Position numbers and translations under genes: made by a program
Assembly: GCA_001604135.1 (NCBI GenBank)
Contig: LVAT01000015.1
Coordinates: forward strand, 1-64,000
Source of the DNA: Clostridiales bacterium Firm_14
GTDB lineage: Bacteria > Bacillota > Clostridia > Saccharofermentanales > Saccharofermentanaceae
DNA length: 64,000 nucleotides
Reading direction: 5' to 3'
The notes under the pieces: model-generated
The model's database searches: none
Told to the model about the DNA's origin: nothing
What the model saw: only the letters and a program-made list of their open reading frames with translations
Shown: positions 35,484-44,562 of the stretch, piece by piece
How the letters are laid out: each line of letters starts with the position of its first letter
Position numbering within the stretch: the stretch's first letter is position 1

Positions 35484-36666
35484 TTCAAAAGGAAGATTCG
35501 GAATACACGGTGGACAGTATATCCCCGAGACTCTGATGAATGCTGTAATCGAGCTTGAAGAGGCTTATAACCATTATAAGAACGATCCTGAGTTCAATAA
35601 GGAACTCACGGAGTTATTGAACGAATATGCAGGACGTCCGTCAAATCTCTACTATGCAGAGAAGATGACTAAAGACCTGGGCGGCGCGAAGATCTACCTC
35701 AAGAGAGAAGATCTAAACCACACCGGTTCCCACAAGATCAACAACGTTTTGGGCCAGGCCCTGCTCGCAAAGAAGATGGGCAAGACAAGACTCATCGCAG
35801 AGACCGGCGCAGGCCAGCACGGTGTTGCAACAGCAACTGCCGCAGCACTTTTCGGTATGGAATGCGTTGTCTTCATGGGCAAGGTCGACTGCGAGAGACA
35901 GGCACTTAACGTATACAGAATGAAGCTCCTTGGAGCTGACGTTGTTCCGGTAACATCCGGTACTGCTACTCTTAAAGATGCTGTATCCGAGTGCATGCGT
36001 GAATGGACTACAAGAATCGACGATACTCATTACTGCTTAGGTTCCGTAATGGGTCCTCATCCTTTCCCGACTATCGTAAGAGATTTCCAGGCAGTAATCT
36101 CAAGAGAATCCAAGGCGCAGATGCTCGAAAAGGAAGGCCGCCTTCCTGATTACGTTCTCGCATGCTGCGGCGGCGGTTCAAATGCCATCGGATCTTTCTA
36201 CCATTACATCGAGAATAAGGAAGTTAACCTCATCGGCTGTGAAGCAGCAGGAAGAGGCATCGATACTTTTGAGACGGCTGCTACGATCAATACGGGCAAG
36301 CTCGGTATCTTCCACGGCATGAAGTCTTACTTCTGCCAGGACGAATACGGCCAGATCGCACCTGTTTATTCGATCTCTGCAGGCCTTGATTATCCGGGCA
36401 TCGGCCCTGAGCATGCGATGCTCCACGATACCGGCAGGGCACAGTATGTTGCGGTTACGGACGATGAAGCAGTTAATGCTTTTGAGTACCTGTCCAGAAT
36501 GGAAGGAATCATCCCGGCTATCGAGTCTGCACACGCGGTAGCTCATGCGATAAAGCTCGCTCCTACGCTCCCGAAGGATAAGATCATGGTTATCACAATC
36601 TCCGGCAGAGGCGACAAGGACTGCGCTGCGATCGCACGTTACAGAGGGGAGAACATCAATGAGTAA
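35476..36666 (+). CDS. trpB: Tryptophan synthase beta chain
   Basis: 396 residues, PLP-dependent. It joins indole and serine. [16 protein letters not shown] (about 7-22) is the standard opening. The PLP lysine lies in [20 protein letters not shown], read as [15 protein letters not shown] (about 80-94), with [16 protein letters not shown] and [10 protein letters not shown] (about 226-235) binding the cofactor phosphate. GRGDKD near residue 380 completes it. GGAGG lies 5 bases before ATG. It is the trpB1 type that pairs with TrpA, whose gene overlaps its end by 8 bases. Confidence 0.98.
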   Translation: MPDSKGRFGIHGGQYIPETLMNAVIELEEAYNHYKNDPEFNKELTELLNEYAGRPSNLYYAEKMTKDLGGAKIYLKREDLNHTGSHKINNVLGQALLAKKMGKTRLIAETGAGQHGVATATAAALFGMECVVFMGKVDCERQALNVYRMKLLGADVVPVTSGTATLKDAVSECMREWTTRIDDTHYCLGSVMGPHPFPTIVRDFQAVISRESKAQMLEKEGRLPDYVLACCGGGSNAIGSFYHYIENKEVNLIGCEAAGRGIDTFETAATINTGKLGIFHGMKSYFCQDEYGQIAPVYSISAGLDYPGIGPEHAMLHDTGRAQYVAVTDDEAVNAFEYLSRMEGIIPAIESAHAVAHAIKLAPTLPKDKIMVITISGRGDKDCAAIARYRGENINE

Positions 36667-37435
36667 TATAGCTAAAGCATTTGAGAACGGCAAAGCGTTC
36701 ATTCCTTTTATCACATGTGGTGATCCTGACCTTGAGACGACTGCAAAGTGCGTTGTCGAGATGCAGAAGGCCGGCGCTTCCCTGGTCGAACTAGGTATCC
36801 CTTTCTCCGATCCTACGGCTGAGGGTCCGGTCATTATGGAGGCAAGCCTTCGCGCATTGGAAGCAGGCTGCACCACGGATAAGGTTTTCGAGATGGTAAG
36901 AAAGCTCAGGACAGAACTGGGCGTAACGATCCCCATGGTATTCATGACATACGCAAACGTCGTATTCTCATACGGAATCGAGCGTTTCTGCCAGAAGTCA
37001 TCTGAGGTCGGAATCGACGGTTTCATCCTGCCTGACGTGCCTTATGAAGAGAAAGCTGAGTTTGATTCTGTCTGCAAGCAGTACGGCATCGACCTGATCT
37101 CCCTCATCGCGCCCACATCCCACGAGCGCATCTCCATGATCGCGAAAGAGGCTTCAGGCTTCATCTACATCGTATCGAGCCTTGGCGTCACGGGCGTCAG
37201 GAGCAACATCACGACAGACATCCCGTCACTCTGCGCTGCGGTTAAGTCTTCAACCGATGTGCCGTGCGCGATCGGCTTTGGAATCTCGACTCCCGAGCAG
37301 GCTGCTAATATGTCCAAGAGCGCAGACGGCGTTATCGTAGGCTCTGCGATCGTAAAGATCGTCGCTCAGTACGGAAAAGATGCTCCGGAGCAGGTAGGGG
37401 CATATGTAAAGTCGATGGTCGACGCTATTAAGTAA
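36659..37435 (+). CDS. trpA: Tryptophan synthase alpha chain
   Basis: 258 residues, a TIM barrel that cleaves indole-3-glycerol phosphate and channels indole to Trp[16 protein letters not shown] (about 16-30), [18 protein letters not shown] (about 45-62; catalytic Glu and Asp in LELG-type and FSDP motifs), PDVPYEE (about 125-131) and [12 protein letters not shown] (about 170-181) are present. The [12 protein letters not shown] form replaces the common GIPFSDPxADGP. It is the last gene of the trp operon and is followed by a terminator. Confidence 0.97.
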   Translation: MSNIAKAFENGKAFIPFITCGDPDLETTAKCVVEMQKAGASLVELGIPFSDPTAEGPVIMEASLRALEAGCTTDKVFEMVRKLRTELGVTIPMVFMTYANVVFSYGIERFCQKSSEVGIDGFILPDVPYEEKAEFDSVCKQYGIDLISLIAPTSHERISMIAKEASGFIYIVSSLGVTGVRSNITTDIPSLCAAVKSSTDVPCAIGFGISTPEQAANMSKSADGVIVGSAIVKIVAQYGKDAPEQVGAYVKSMVDAIK

Positions 37436-37471
37436 TTTCAAGCGCTAAATACACGAATTAACTGATAAAAG

Positions 37472-37505
37472 CAGGAGGACAGGGCTGTCCTCCTGTTGTT
37501 TTTTG
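37472..37505 (+). terminator. Intrinsic terminator of the trp operon
   Basis: An 11-bp stem (37472-37482 with 37485-37495) with a tight loop is followed by TTGTTTTTTG. Confidence 0.88.
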
Positions 37506-37577
37506 CGTTTACCCAGTCTGTGACCTGTTCGGTGATGGTGTAAGATAGTACCATCCCATCGTAAGGAGGTGCAGGAA

Positions 37578-38141
37578 ATGGACCAGATAAAGATCGGAGC
37601 TTTGCTTAAGGACTTAAGGAAAGAACGCAATCTTACTCAGGAACAGATCGCCGACAAGTTCGGTGTATCTCAAAGATCTGTATCGCGATGGGAAAACGGT
37701 AACACGATGCCCGACATCAGTATTCTGATCGAGCTTGCCGACTTCTATGACGTTGACCTTCGCGAGATATTAAAAGGCGAAAGGAAGGCTGTCAACATGA
37801 ATGAGGACATGAAAGAAACACTGGAAATGGTGGCCGATTACAACAAAGAAGAGAAGAAAAGAATTGCAAAATCCCTTCTGGGTAAGATCTGCGTGTGCGC
37901 AGCGGCATTCCTGATGCTGGCTGCAATTATTCTCTTCAATCTCGGCAGCAACCTGTGGTGGCGTAGAGCTGCTGAACTTTGTTTTACATTGGGCATCACC
38001 TATGAGGTGTGCAATTTCTTCGAATTCCTTCAGCTGACCGGAAAGATCAGCAAGAAATCGGAAGGCAAAGTGATCGCTGTTATCATTGTTGTATTTATCT
38101 CTCTGGAACTGGCAGTTGCTCTGGTGGATCACTTCATCTGA
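37578..38141 (+). CDS. XRE family regulator with membrane helices
   Basis: 187 residues. A Cro/cI-type HTH occupies about 5-65 (LTQEQIADKFGVSQRSVSRW with ENGNTMPDI after it). A charged linker follows (70-97), then about three transmembrane helices (about 102-125, 130-148, 163-183). HTH proteins with a short membrane tail are common in Clostridia and may sense a membrane signal. ATG 37578 lies 9 bases after AAGGAGG; a GTG directly touching that site is rejected. It is monocistronic between two terminators. Target genes are not evident. Confidence 0.85.
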   Translation: MDQIKIGALLKDLRKERNLTQEQIADKFGVSQRSVSRWENGNTMPDISILIELADFYDVDLREILKGERKAVNMNEDMKETLEMVADYNKEEKKRIAKSLLGKICVCAAAFLMLAAIILFNLGSNLWWRRAAELCFTLGITYEVCNFFEFLQLTGKISKKSEGKVIAVIIVVFISLELAVALVDHFI

Positions 38142-38170
38142 TTTTCATATAGAACAGTTTCTGTGACTTT

Positions 38171-38206
38171 TAAGGGCGCCTCAGGATTGGGGCGCTCTTT
38201 TATATG
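38171..38206 (+). terminator. Intrinsic terminator after the XRE gene
   Basis: A 10-bp stem with two G-U pairs (AAGGGCGCCTC arm near 38171, GGGGCGCTCT arm ending near 38199) is followed by a T-run. Confidence 0.75.
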
Positions 38207-38227
38207 GTGTCGAAAAACTCCCGGCGG

Positions 38228-38391
38228 AATGGACGGCGCTGCCGTCTGTTTTGCCGTTGGTTTGGGCCTAAAAGGCCGTTTTGAACGGTTAAATGAACGG
38301 CGTTGCCGCTGGGTTTGCCGTTGGTTTGGGGTAAAAAGAGCGTTTTGAACGGCTGAATGAACGGCGCCGCCGTTGGTTTTGCCTGATTTTT
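38228..38391. repeat. 64-bp tandem repeat, about 2.5 copies
   Basis: Units begin at AATG 38228, 38292 and 38356, exactly 64 bases apart; the last is partial. Each unit carries AACGGC (GACGGC in unit 1) and later GCCGTT, so it can fold back on itself, and each full unit ends in CGTTTTGAACGG. The period is not a multiple of three, so it does not encode one repeated peptide. It fills most of the 400-base gap between the XRE terminator and the next promoter. I find no gene in it. Confidence 0.8.
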
Positions 38392-38453
38392 GAGGAGTTT
38401 TTTTATCGTTTCCTGCAATTATGAAATTTGCCTTTGAGAGTTTCGCCTTTTGA

Positions 38454-38482
38454 TTGAAATGCCCCCCTTATTTTTATATAAT
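38454..38482 (+). promoter_or_regulatory. Near-consensus promoter of the NifU-like/GGGtGRT pair
   Basis: TTGAAA (38454-38459), a 17-base spacer, then a perfect TATAAT (38477-38482). It is the best vegetative promoter by eye in the window. Confidence 0.8.
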
Positions 38483-38545
38483 AACAACTCGGAAACTTTA
38501 TTTCATTCCACCAACAAATTCCTTGAAAGGAAAGGAGAAATAGAC

Positions 38546-39238
38546 ATGATTTATTCGACAGAAGTCAAGAACATGTGCTCTGTTCATCAGGGTGTTCATC
38601 ACGGTGCTGCACCGATCCCTGAGGAAGCAAAGTGGGTTAGCGCAAAGGATGTTAAGGACATCTCCGGTTACACACACGGTATCGGCTGGTGCGCTCCTCA
38701 GCAGGGTGCTTGCAAGCTGTCCCTCAACGTTAAGGACGGTATCATCCAGGAGGCATTGGTTGAGACAATCGGCTGCTCCGGTATGACACACTCCGCTGCC
38801 ATGGCATCTGAGATCCTTCCCGGACTTACAGTTCTCGAAGCTCTCAACACAGACCTTGTTTGCGACGCAATCAACACAGCAATGAGAGAGCTCTTCCTCC
38901 AGATCGTTTATGGTAGAACACAGAGTGCTTTCTCTGAGGACGGACTCCAGATCGGTGCCGGCCTCGAAGACCTCGGTAAGGGCGCTCGTTCAATGGTTGG
39001 TACAACATACGGTACACTCGCTAAGGGTCCCCGTTACCTCGAACTCACAGACGGTTACATCACAGACCTCGCAATCGACGAGAACGACGAGATCATCGGC
39101 TACAAGTTCGTTAACTTCGGTAAGATGATGGACTTCATCAAGAAGGGCGACGAGCCTGCTGAAGCACTCAAGAAGGCTTCCGGTAAGTATGGACGTGTTG
39201 ACGATGCTGTTAAGTTCATCGACCCGCGTAAGGAATAA
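38546..39238 (+). CDS. NifU-like iron-sulfur scaffold family protein
   Basis: 230 residues. It resembles the IscU/NifU N-terminal scaffold fold. Cys residues occur in GWCAPQQGACKLSL (about 48-61) and TIGCSGMTHSAA (about 74-85), which could hold a cluster or metal. Otherwise it differs from standard IscU, which is shorter and ends earlier. It is annotated in relatives as a cluster assembly scaffold; direct evidence is lacking. AAAGGAG precedes ATG 38546. The codon set is narrow (GTT, GCT, CTC, AAG), as for a very highly expressed gene. It is followed 13 bases later by the GGGtGRT gene, a conserved pairing in anaerobic Firmicutes. Confidence 0.82.
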   Translation: MIYSTEVKNMCSVHQGVHHGAAPIPEEAKWVSAKDVKDISGYTHGIGWCAPQQGACKLSLNVKDGIIQEALVETIGCSGMTHSAAMASEILPGLTVLEALNTDLVCDAINTAMRELFLQIVYGRTQSAFSEDGLQIGAGLEDLGKGARSMVGTTYGTLAKGPRYLELTDGYITDLAIDENDEIIGYKFVNFGKMMDFIKKGDEPAEALKKASGKYGRVDDAVKFIDPRKE

Positions 39239-39251
39239 GGAGGAATGACAA

Positions 39252-40274
39252 ATGGCAGAGTTATTTGAATCATACGAGAGAAGATTACCCCAGATCAACG
39301 CTAAGCTCGCTGAGTACGGTATTGCTTCCATTGAAGAAGCTGAGAAGATCACAAAGGACGCAGGCCTTGATGTTTATCACCTCATCGAAGGCATTCAGCC
39401 TATCTGCTTCGAGAACGCTAAGTGGGCTTACACAGTAGGCGCTGCTATCGCAATAAAGAAGAACTGCAGAAGAGCTGCTGACGCTGCTGCTGCAATCGGT
39501 GAAGGCCTCCAGGCTTTCTGCATCCCCGGTTCTGTTGCTGACAGACGTAAGGTAGGTCTTGGCCACGGTAACCTCGGTAAGATGCTCCTCGAAGAGGACA
39601 CAGAGTGCTTCGCGTTCCTCGCAGGTCACGAGTCATTCGCAGCTGCAGAGGGCGCTATCGGTATCGCTGAGAAGGCTAACAGAGTTCGTCAGAAGCCTCT
39701 TAGAGTTATCCTTGACGGTCTTGGAAAGGACGCTGCAAAGATCATCTCCAGAATCAACGGCTTCACATATGTTGAGACAGAGTATGACTACAAGACAGGC
39801 GAGCTCAAGGAGCTCTCCAGAACATGCTACTCCAAGAATCCTGATTCTCCGAGAGCTAAGGTTAACTGCTATGGTGCAGATGACGTTCAGGAAGGCGTAG
39901 CTATCCTCTGGAAAGAGAACGTTGACGTTTCCATCACAGGTAACTCAACAAATCCTACAAGATTCCAGCACCCTGTTGCAGGTACTTACAAGAAGGAGCG
40001 CCTCGAGGCAGGCAAGAAGTACTTCTCTGTTGCTTCCGGCGGTGGTACAGGCCGTACACTTCACCCTGATAACATGGCTGCAGGTCCTGCTTCCTATGGT
40101 ATGACAGATACTATGGGCCGTATGCACTCTGACGCTCAGTTCGCAGGTTCTTCTTCCGTTCCTGCTCACGTTGAGATGATGGGCTTGATCGGCGCTGGTA
40201 ACAACCCGATGGTTGGTATGACTGTTTCCACAGCAGTATCCGTTGAGGAAGCTGCTAAGGCAGGCAAGTTCTGA
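39252..40274 (+). CDS. GGGtGRT family protein
   Basis: 340 residues. It contains the name-giving motif SGGGTGRTLHPDNM (about 262-275), followed by GPASYGMTDTMGRMHSDAQF. The N-terminal part is helical with AIAIKKNCRRAADAAAAIGE (about 66-85), and a Gly-rich stretch GLGHGNLGKML is at about 102-112. The family is conserved but uncharacterised and is found next to the NifU-like gene in anaerobes. GGAGG precedes ATG, codon use is as biased as the upstream partner, and one terminator ends both. They probably work as one unit, perhaps in iron-sulfur or redox metabolism (inference). Confidence 0.9.
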   Translation: MAELFESYERRLPQINAKLAEYGIASIEEAEKITKDAGLDVYHLIEGIQPICFENAKWAYTVGAAIAIKKNCRRAADAAAAIGEGLQAFCIPGSVADRRKVGLGHGNLGKMLLEEDTECFAFLAGHESFAAAEGAIGIAEKANRVRQKPLRVILDGLGKDAAKIISRINGFTYVETEYDYKTGELKELSRTCYSKNPDSPRAKVNCYGADDVQEGVAILWKENVDVSITGNSTNPTRFQHPVAGTYKKERLEAGKKYFSVASGGGTGRTLHPDNMAAGPASYGMTDTMGRMHSDAQFAGSSSVPAHVEMMGLIGAGNNPMVGMTVSTAVSVEEAAKAGKF

Positions 40275-40302
40275 TAGAACGAGTAAATAATTATTAGATA
40301 TT

Positions 40303-40331
40303 GCCCCCGGATCAACCTCCGGGGGCTTTTT
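40303..40331 (+). terminator. Strong intrinsic terminator
   Basis: A perfect 9-bp GC-rich stem (40303-40311 with 40318-40326, loop TCAACC) is followed by TTTTT. Confidence 0.93.
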
Positions 40332-40451
40332 ATTCCGGTGCCGTCAAATGTCAGAATGACTTTTTAAGAGGGCTTATTTTATTGCTTTTGCGGTTTGAGG
40401 CGGCAAATTACCAGTGCTATTATGAACTTATCCTATTCCTGGAGGTTTGTT

Positions 40452-42065
40452 ATGGACACACTGGTAACTTCTGAACTATTGAAGCTGGCCTTAATGGCGC
40501 TGTTACCTGCGCTTGTGGCTATCGTGCTGGCACTCATTACCAAAGAAGTGTACAGCTCATTGTTTATCGGTATCGTCGTCGGAGGATTGCTCTTTGCTAA
40601 AGGCAGTCCGGTCGGTGCGTTGGAGCACATTTTCAATGACGGCATCATTGCATCGCTATCTGACTCTTATAATGTCGGAATTCTCGTCTTCCTTGTCTTC
40701 CTTGGAATAATCGTTGCCCTGATGAACAAGGCGGGAGGTTCTGCGGCTTTCGGTAACTGGGCTTCGGAGCATGTCCATTCGAGAGTCGGCTCACAGCTTG
40801 CCACCATCGGATTGGGCGTATTGATCTTCATCGATGACTATTTCAACTGCCTTACTGTAGGCTCTGTCATGAGACCTGTTACAGACAGACAGAAGATCTC
40901 AAGAGCAAAGCTCGCATACCTTATCGATGCTACAGCAGCTCCGGTCTGCATCATTGCTCCTATCTCTTCATGGGCTGCAGCTGTTTCCGGATTCGCTCCC
41001 GAAGGCACGAACGGACTCATGCTCTTTATCCGCGCAATTCCTTATAACTACTATGCAATCCTTACTATCGTCATGATGGTCACGATGGCTCTGCTTAAGA
41101 TCGAGTATGGCCCCATGGCGCGCCATGAGGCAAATGCCAAGAAGGGTGACCTTTTTACTGTTGAACCTCCTGTTAAGACAGCGGAAGAAAAGGTAAGCAC
41201 AAAGGGTAAGGTCATTGACCTCGTTCTTCCTGTTGTTATTCTCATTTTCTGCTGTGTTATCGGAATGCTCTACACGGGCGGATTCTTCGGTGATGAGCTC
41301 GAGGGCGGTTTCTTCGCAAAGTTCGTCGAAGCTTTTGCAAACAGTGATGCTTCCGTTGGTCTTGCTTACGGTTCCTTCGGCGGTATCGTGTTTACGGTTA
41401 TCTTCTATATGTGCAGAAGGATCCTCAAGTTCAAGGAATGCATGTCCAGCATCGAGGAAGGCTTCAAGGCCATGGTTCCTCCGATCCTTATCCTTACGCT
41501 CGCTTGGTCTCTGAAGGCTATGACAGACTCTTTGGGCGCTGCTGAATATGTCGCTGAGATCGTTGACAGATCGAAGGGTTCATTCATCGGAATCATGCCT
41601 GCGATCATCTTCCTTATCGCATGCGGATTGTCTTTCGCTACAGGCACTTCCTGGGGTACATTCGGTATCCTTATCCCGATCACATTGAGAGCTTTCTCTC
41701 TTACTGATTCCGATCCCAGAACAGCTACGCTTGCCGTTATCTGCGTATCTGCATGCATGGCGGGTGCCGTATGCGGCGACCATTGCTCACCGATCTCTGA
41801 TACAACGATCATGAGTTCTGCAGGTGCTCAGTGCAACCACATTGCACATGTATCCACGCAGCTGCCTTATGCGCTTACAGCAGCAGGCTTATCATTCCTG
41901 ACATTCCTTATTGCCGGATTTGCGCTCAATGCAGCAGTATCTCTGATTTTCGGAATTGTTATGATGATCGGTATGATCTTCTTCCTCAGATGGGTTCTGA
42001 AGGTTCCTGCGTCAACTGATTCTGATTCTTCGCAGCAAGAGACTCCGAAATCTGCGAAAGAATGA
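40452..42065 (+). CDS. Na+/H+ antiporter NhaC family protein
   Basis: 537 residues, about eleven to twelve helices. ATG 40452 follows GGAGG (40441-40445); upstream extension has no ribosome site. Family landmarks: FIDDYFNCLTVGSVMRPVTD (about 132-151), IDATAAPVCIIAPISSWAA (about 166-184), ATGTSWGTFGILIPI (about 396-410) and GAVCGDHCSPISDTTIMSS (about 437-455), the last being the conserved substrate-pathway block of NhaC-type carriers. It exchanges cations or small organic ions for protons or sodium across the membrane. The C-terminal tail is Ser/Gln-rich. Its last 80 bases overlap the convergent EamA gene. Confidence 0.92.
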   Translation: MDTLVTSELLKLALMALLPALVAIVLALITKEVYSSLFIGIVVGGLLFAKGSPVGALEHIFNDGIIASLSDSYNVGILVFLVFLGIIVALMNKAGGSAAFGNWASEHVHSRVGSQLATIGLGVLIFIDDYFNCLTVGSVMRPVTDRQKISRAKLAYLIDATAAPVCIIAPISSWAAAVSGFAPEGTNGLMLFIRAIPYNYYAILTIVMMVTMALLKIEYGPMARHEANAKKGDLFTVEPPVKTAEEKVSTKGKVIDLVLPVVILIFCCVIGMLYTGGFFGDELEGGFFAKFVEAFANSDASVGLAYGSFGGIVFTVIFYMCRRILKFKECMSSIEEGFKAMVPPILILTLAWSLKAMTDSLGAAEYVAEIVDRSKGSFIGIMPAIIFLIACGLSFATGTSWGTFGILIPITLRAFSLTDSDPRTATLAVICVSACMAGAVCGDHCSPISDTTIMSSAGAQCNHIAHVSTQLPYALTAAGLSFLTFLIAGFALNAAVSLIFGIVMMIGMIFFLRWVLKVPASTDSDSSQQETPKSAKE

Positions 42066-42906
42066 TCGCGCCAAACATTATAAGGCACCCTGCCAGCTCT
42101 CTGGGCAGCATGTTTTCGTGAAGTACGATCGCAGCAGTGATGACTGCGAAAACCGACTCGAGACACATTAACAGAGAGGCAACAACGGGACTTGCTTTTT
42201 TCTGTCCCAATATCTGAAAAGTATATGCAATGCCGCAGCTCATTATTCCCGAATAAAGAAGGGAAGGGGCTGCGGTTTTTATATCTGCGATTACAGGGTG
42301 CTCGAAAATGAACATCGCGATGAGAGATACTATTGCGGCAACGAAGAACTGCATGAAGGAAAGCTGTACGCCGCTTATATCTTTTTCCGTAAACTTGTCG
42401 ATGAGTATGATCTGTACGGCGTAGAAGACAGCACAGATGAGCGCTAAGATGTCACCCGTGTTGATGTCCGTGAGATCTTCAGGATTAATGCAGAGCAGGA
42501 AAAGACCGATAAGCCCGATGAAGATCGAGATCCATGTGAGTGCCGCTATCTTCTTCTTAAGGAAGATGACAGAAATAAGCGGTACGAAGAACATATAAAA
42601 AGCTGTGATGAATGCGATCTTTCCTGATGTCGAATAGTAGAAAGCGAACTGCTGGAAGTTCTGAGCGAACGAGAAGACGATGCCCAGGATCAGGCCTTTC
42701 TTAAGCGTCGAGCCGCGCAAATCGAATCCTTTGTTGATTATGAGCGTGAATGGCAAAAGAAAGAGTACACCGAGTGTTGTTCTTATGCCCGTGAAAGTAA
42801 ATGCGTCGATGCTCTGCATGCCGATCGACTGGGCAACGAAAGATGATCCCCAGATGATGGCTGTAATGAGAAGTAATATGACTCCCTGTGGCTTGGTGCG
42901 GCGCAT
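41986..42906 (-). CDS. EamA/DMT family transporter
   Basis: 306 residues with ten predicted helices in two five-helix repeats. The N-terminal repeat carries AIIWGSSFVAQSIGM (about 17-31) and the EamA-type GIRTTLGVLFLLPF (about 41-54). The C-terminal repeat carries YSGIMSCGIAYTFQILGQKK (about 218-237), the typical helix-7/8 block, and LLMCLESVFAVI (about 244-255). DMT carriers export amino acids or other metabolites; substrate unknown. Its 3' end lies 80 bases inside the convergent nhaC gene. AGGAA-type ribosome site before ATG. Confidence 0.9.
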   Translation of the reverse strand: MRRTKPQGVILLLITAIIWGSSFVAQSIGMQSIDAFTFTGIRTTLGVLFLLPFTLIINKGFDLRGSTLKKGLILGIVFSFAQNFQQFAFYYSTSGKIAFITAFYMFFVPLISVIFLKKKIAALTWISIFIGLIGLFLLCINPEDLTDINTGDILALICAVFYAVQIILIDKFTEKDISGVQLSFMQFFVAAIVSLIAMFIFEHPVIADIKTAAPSLLYSGIMSCGIAYTFQILGQKKASPVVASLLMCLESVFAVITAAIVLHENMLPRELAGCLIMFGAIILSQISESLAAKNQNQLTQEPSEPI

Positions 42907-42978
42907 TGATATTCCTTTCCTTAAGCAAAAGAAATATATATTAAAGGAATAGGTTTTGCAAGGAGGAACAATGCGGAA

Positions 42979-44484
42979 TTATCTTAAGATGAAATCGCTT
43001 ATGGAGTTTTCGCCCCAGCTGATATACTGGTATCTGGTCCAGTCGTTCATGGTGTAGAACTCGGCCGAATCATTAAAGCCCCACCAGTTGTGTTCAGAAG
43101 TAAGCACTCCTTTGCTGTTGTCAGGAAGATGGACTTCTTCGGGAATAAAGAACGCACCTGACAGTAGCAGCGCGAGGACCAGTAATGTTAACGGGATTAT
43201 GCGTTTCTCACTGCGTTCAAGAACGCTGATAAGCTGCTTGATGAGAAGCACACAGAAGCAAAGCAGTGCGGGCATGCTTCCTCTGGTGCAGAGGTCATTA
43301 AAGCGTCCTACTTCAATAAACGGGAAAATAAACAGGCATATTGAGGCCGCCCAGAGAAGAGGATCCTTTTTGTTCGATTTGAAAAGGAAAACTATCCATA
43401 AACCCCATGAGAGTTCCTGCAATAACAGCACTAACGGGAATTTGCCGTAATCAATTAAGCTTAATCCTATTCTGGCGCTTTCAGGCTTGGGCTGCATTAT
43501 GTTTCCGGCAAGATAAAGAAGGAACAGTACGGCTGATATGACACCTGCCAGATTCTCGATGCTGAGGATCCTCTTAAGAGAACTCTTGAAGCTCTTATCC
43601 TTGATCAGATCCATAACGAAGAGGATAAGCATGAGTTCCACCGCTCCGATGAAAGAGAACGCAGAAAATGCCATAAGAGGTGATACTATGAATGCCCATT
43701 TGTCGTATCTTTTGCGCATCCTGAACAGGAGTGCGATCACGATCAGTGAAGGCACAAACTGCGGATAGACGTAACGTAAAGAAGTAAGATTCGATGAGAA
43801 TGATACGTTTATGCTGTCGCTGATCCAGTGAATGGCAGGAATCGGCTGGTCAGGGTAAAGGTATATGCATAAGAACTGCATGACCGCATTGAAAGGCGCA
43901 AACAGCATGATCACGAGGAAAATGTAAAGCAGATATACAGGCTTATCCTTTCCCTTGATGCCTGTAATGCTCTTATACAGGATCAGGATCGCGAGATATA
44001 TTCCGATTGCGTGCCAGATAACAGAGAAGACGGATGCAGCTTCAAAGCTTGAACCCAGCTTTCCGACTAAGGCAGGAATTATATAACCTGCGATGTAGTA
44101 GCACAGAACGCCTTTGTTTCCTGATGCATCGACACGGACCGGCCAGGGTTTGTCGATAAGATCCTTTAAGATGAAATTATGCTTGGTGGCATCATAAGGC
44201 TGCTCTGTAAATCCGCCGAGGCCGAGAAAATATGACAGCAGCAGAATAAGGACAATACAGATCACCGAACAGATTACAAATGAAGACGAGATTTTTATTC
44301 TCGAACTGCCTTCGGCAGAGCCTTTATCAAAAAGGACTTTGCATAAAGCTGCCAAAGTTAAGATCACAACGGGGATGGCGATCCATAATTTGATCCATGA
44401 GAGCATGAATACGATGATCGGGATAAAAAGATATCCTAAAGCGATCGTCTCTAATACAAATGTCGGCTTATCTGTCTTCAGCAT
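42979..44484 (-). CDS. Large membrane protein of unknown function, GT-C-like
   Basis: 501 residues with about twelve to thirteen helices and a soluble tail (about 455-501). A hydrophilic first large loop at about 95-125 has TEQPYDATKHNFILKDLIDK (about 93-112), and a second loop at about 200-225 has Trp and Asp residues. The layout resembles GT-C-fold glycosyltransferases or O-antigen-type membrane proteins, but no DxD-type catalytic motif is clear, so this is a guess. The reverse-strand TATAAT lies 6 bases before ATG and no ribosome site is present, predicting a leaderless message. Confidence 0.72.
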   Translation of the reverse strand: MLKTDKPTFVLETIALGYLFIPIIVFMLSWIKLWIAIPVVILTLAALCKVLFDKGSAEGSSRIKISSSFVICSVICIVLILLLSYFLGLGGFTEQPYDATKHNFILKDLIDKPWPVRVDASGNKGVLCYYIAGYIIPALVGKLGSSFEAASVFSVIWHAIGIYLAILILYKSITGIKGKDKPVYLLYIFLVIMLFAPFNAVMQFLCIYLYPDQPIPAIHWISDSINVSFSSNLTSLRYVYPQFVPSLIVIALLFRMRKRYDKWAFIVSPLMAFSAFSFIGAVELMLILFVMDLIKDKSFKSSLKRILSIENLAGVISAVLFLLYLAGNIMQPKPESARIGLSLIDYGKFPLVLLLQELSWGLWIVFLFKSNKKDPLLWAASICLFIFPFIEVGRFNDLCTRGSMPALLCFCVLLIKQLISVLERSEKRIIPLTLLVLALLLSGAFFIPEEVHLPDNSKGVLTSEHNWWGFNDSAEFYTMNDWTRYQYISWGENSISDFILR

Positions 44485-44490
44485 AAGTTA

Positions 44491-44499
44491 ATTATAGCA
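44491..44499 (-). promoter_or_regulatory. Extended -10 promoter, predicted leaderless start (minus strand)
   Basis: On the minus strand TGC precedes TATAAT (44496 down to 44491), 6 bases before the ATG at 44484-44482. The arrangement matches the promoters at 87 and 24480. Confidence 0.55.
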
Positions 44500-44533
44500 T
44501 GAGAGCAGGCCCCGACAGAGCAGGAATTACGAC

Positions 44534-44562
44534 TTGACGCATACCCCGTGGGGGTATATAGT
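44534..44562 (+). promoter_or_regulatory. Promoter of the csoR-copA operon
   Basis: TTGACG (44534-44539), a 17-base spacer that is filled by the first CsoR box, then TATAGT (44557-44562). Confidence 0.7.

Noticed and set aside
38163-38418. Small ORFs across the 64-bp repeat on both strands
   Set aside because: The repeat period is not a multiple of three, there is no ribosome site, and the region follows a terminator.
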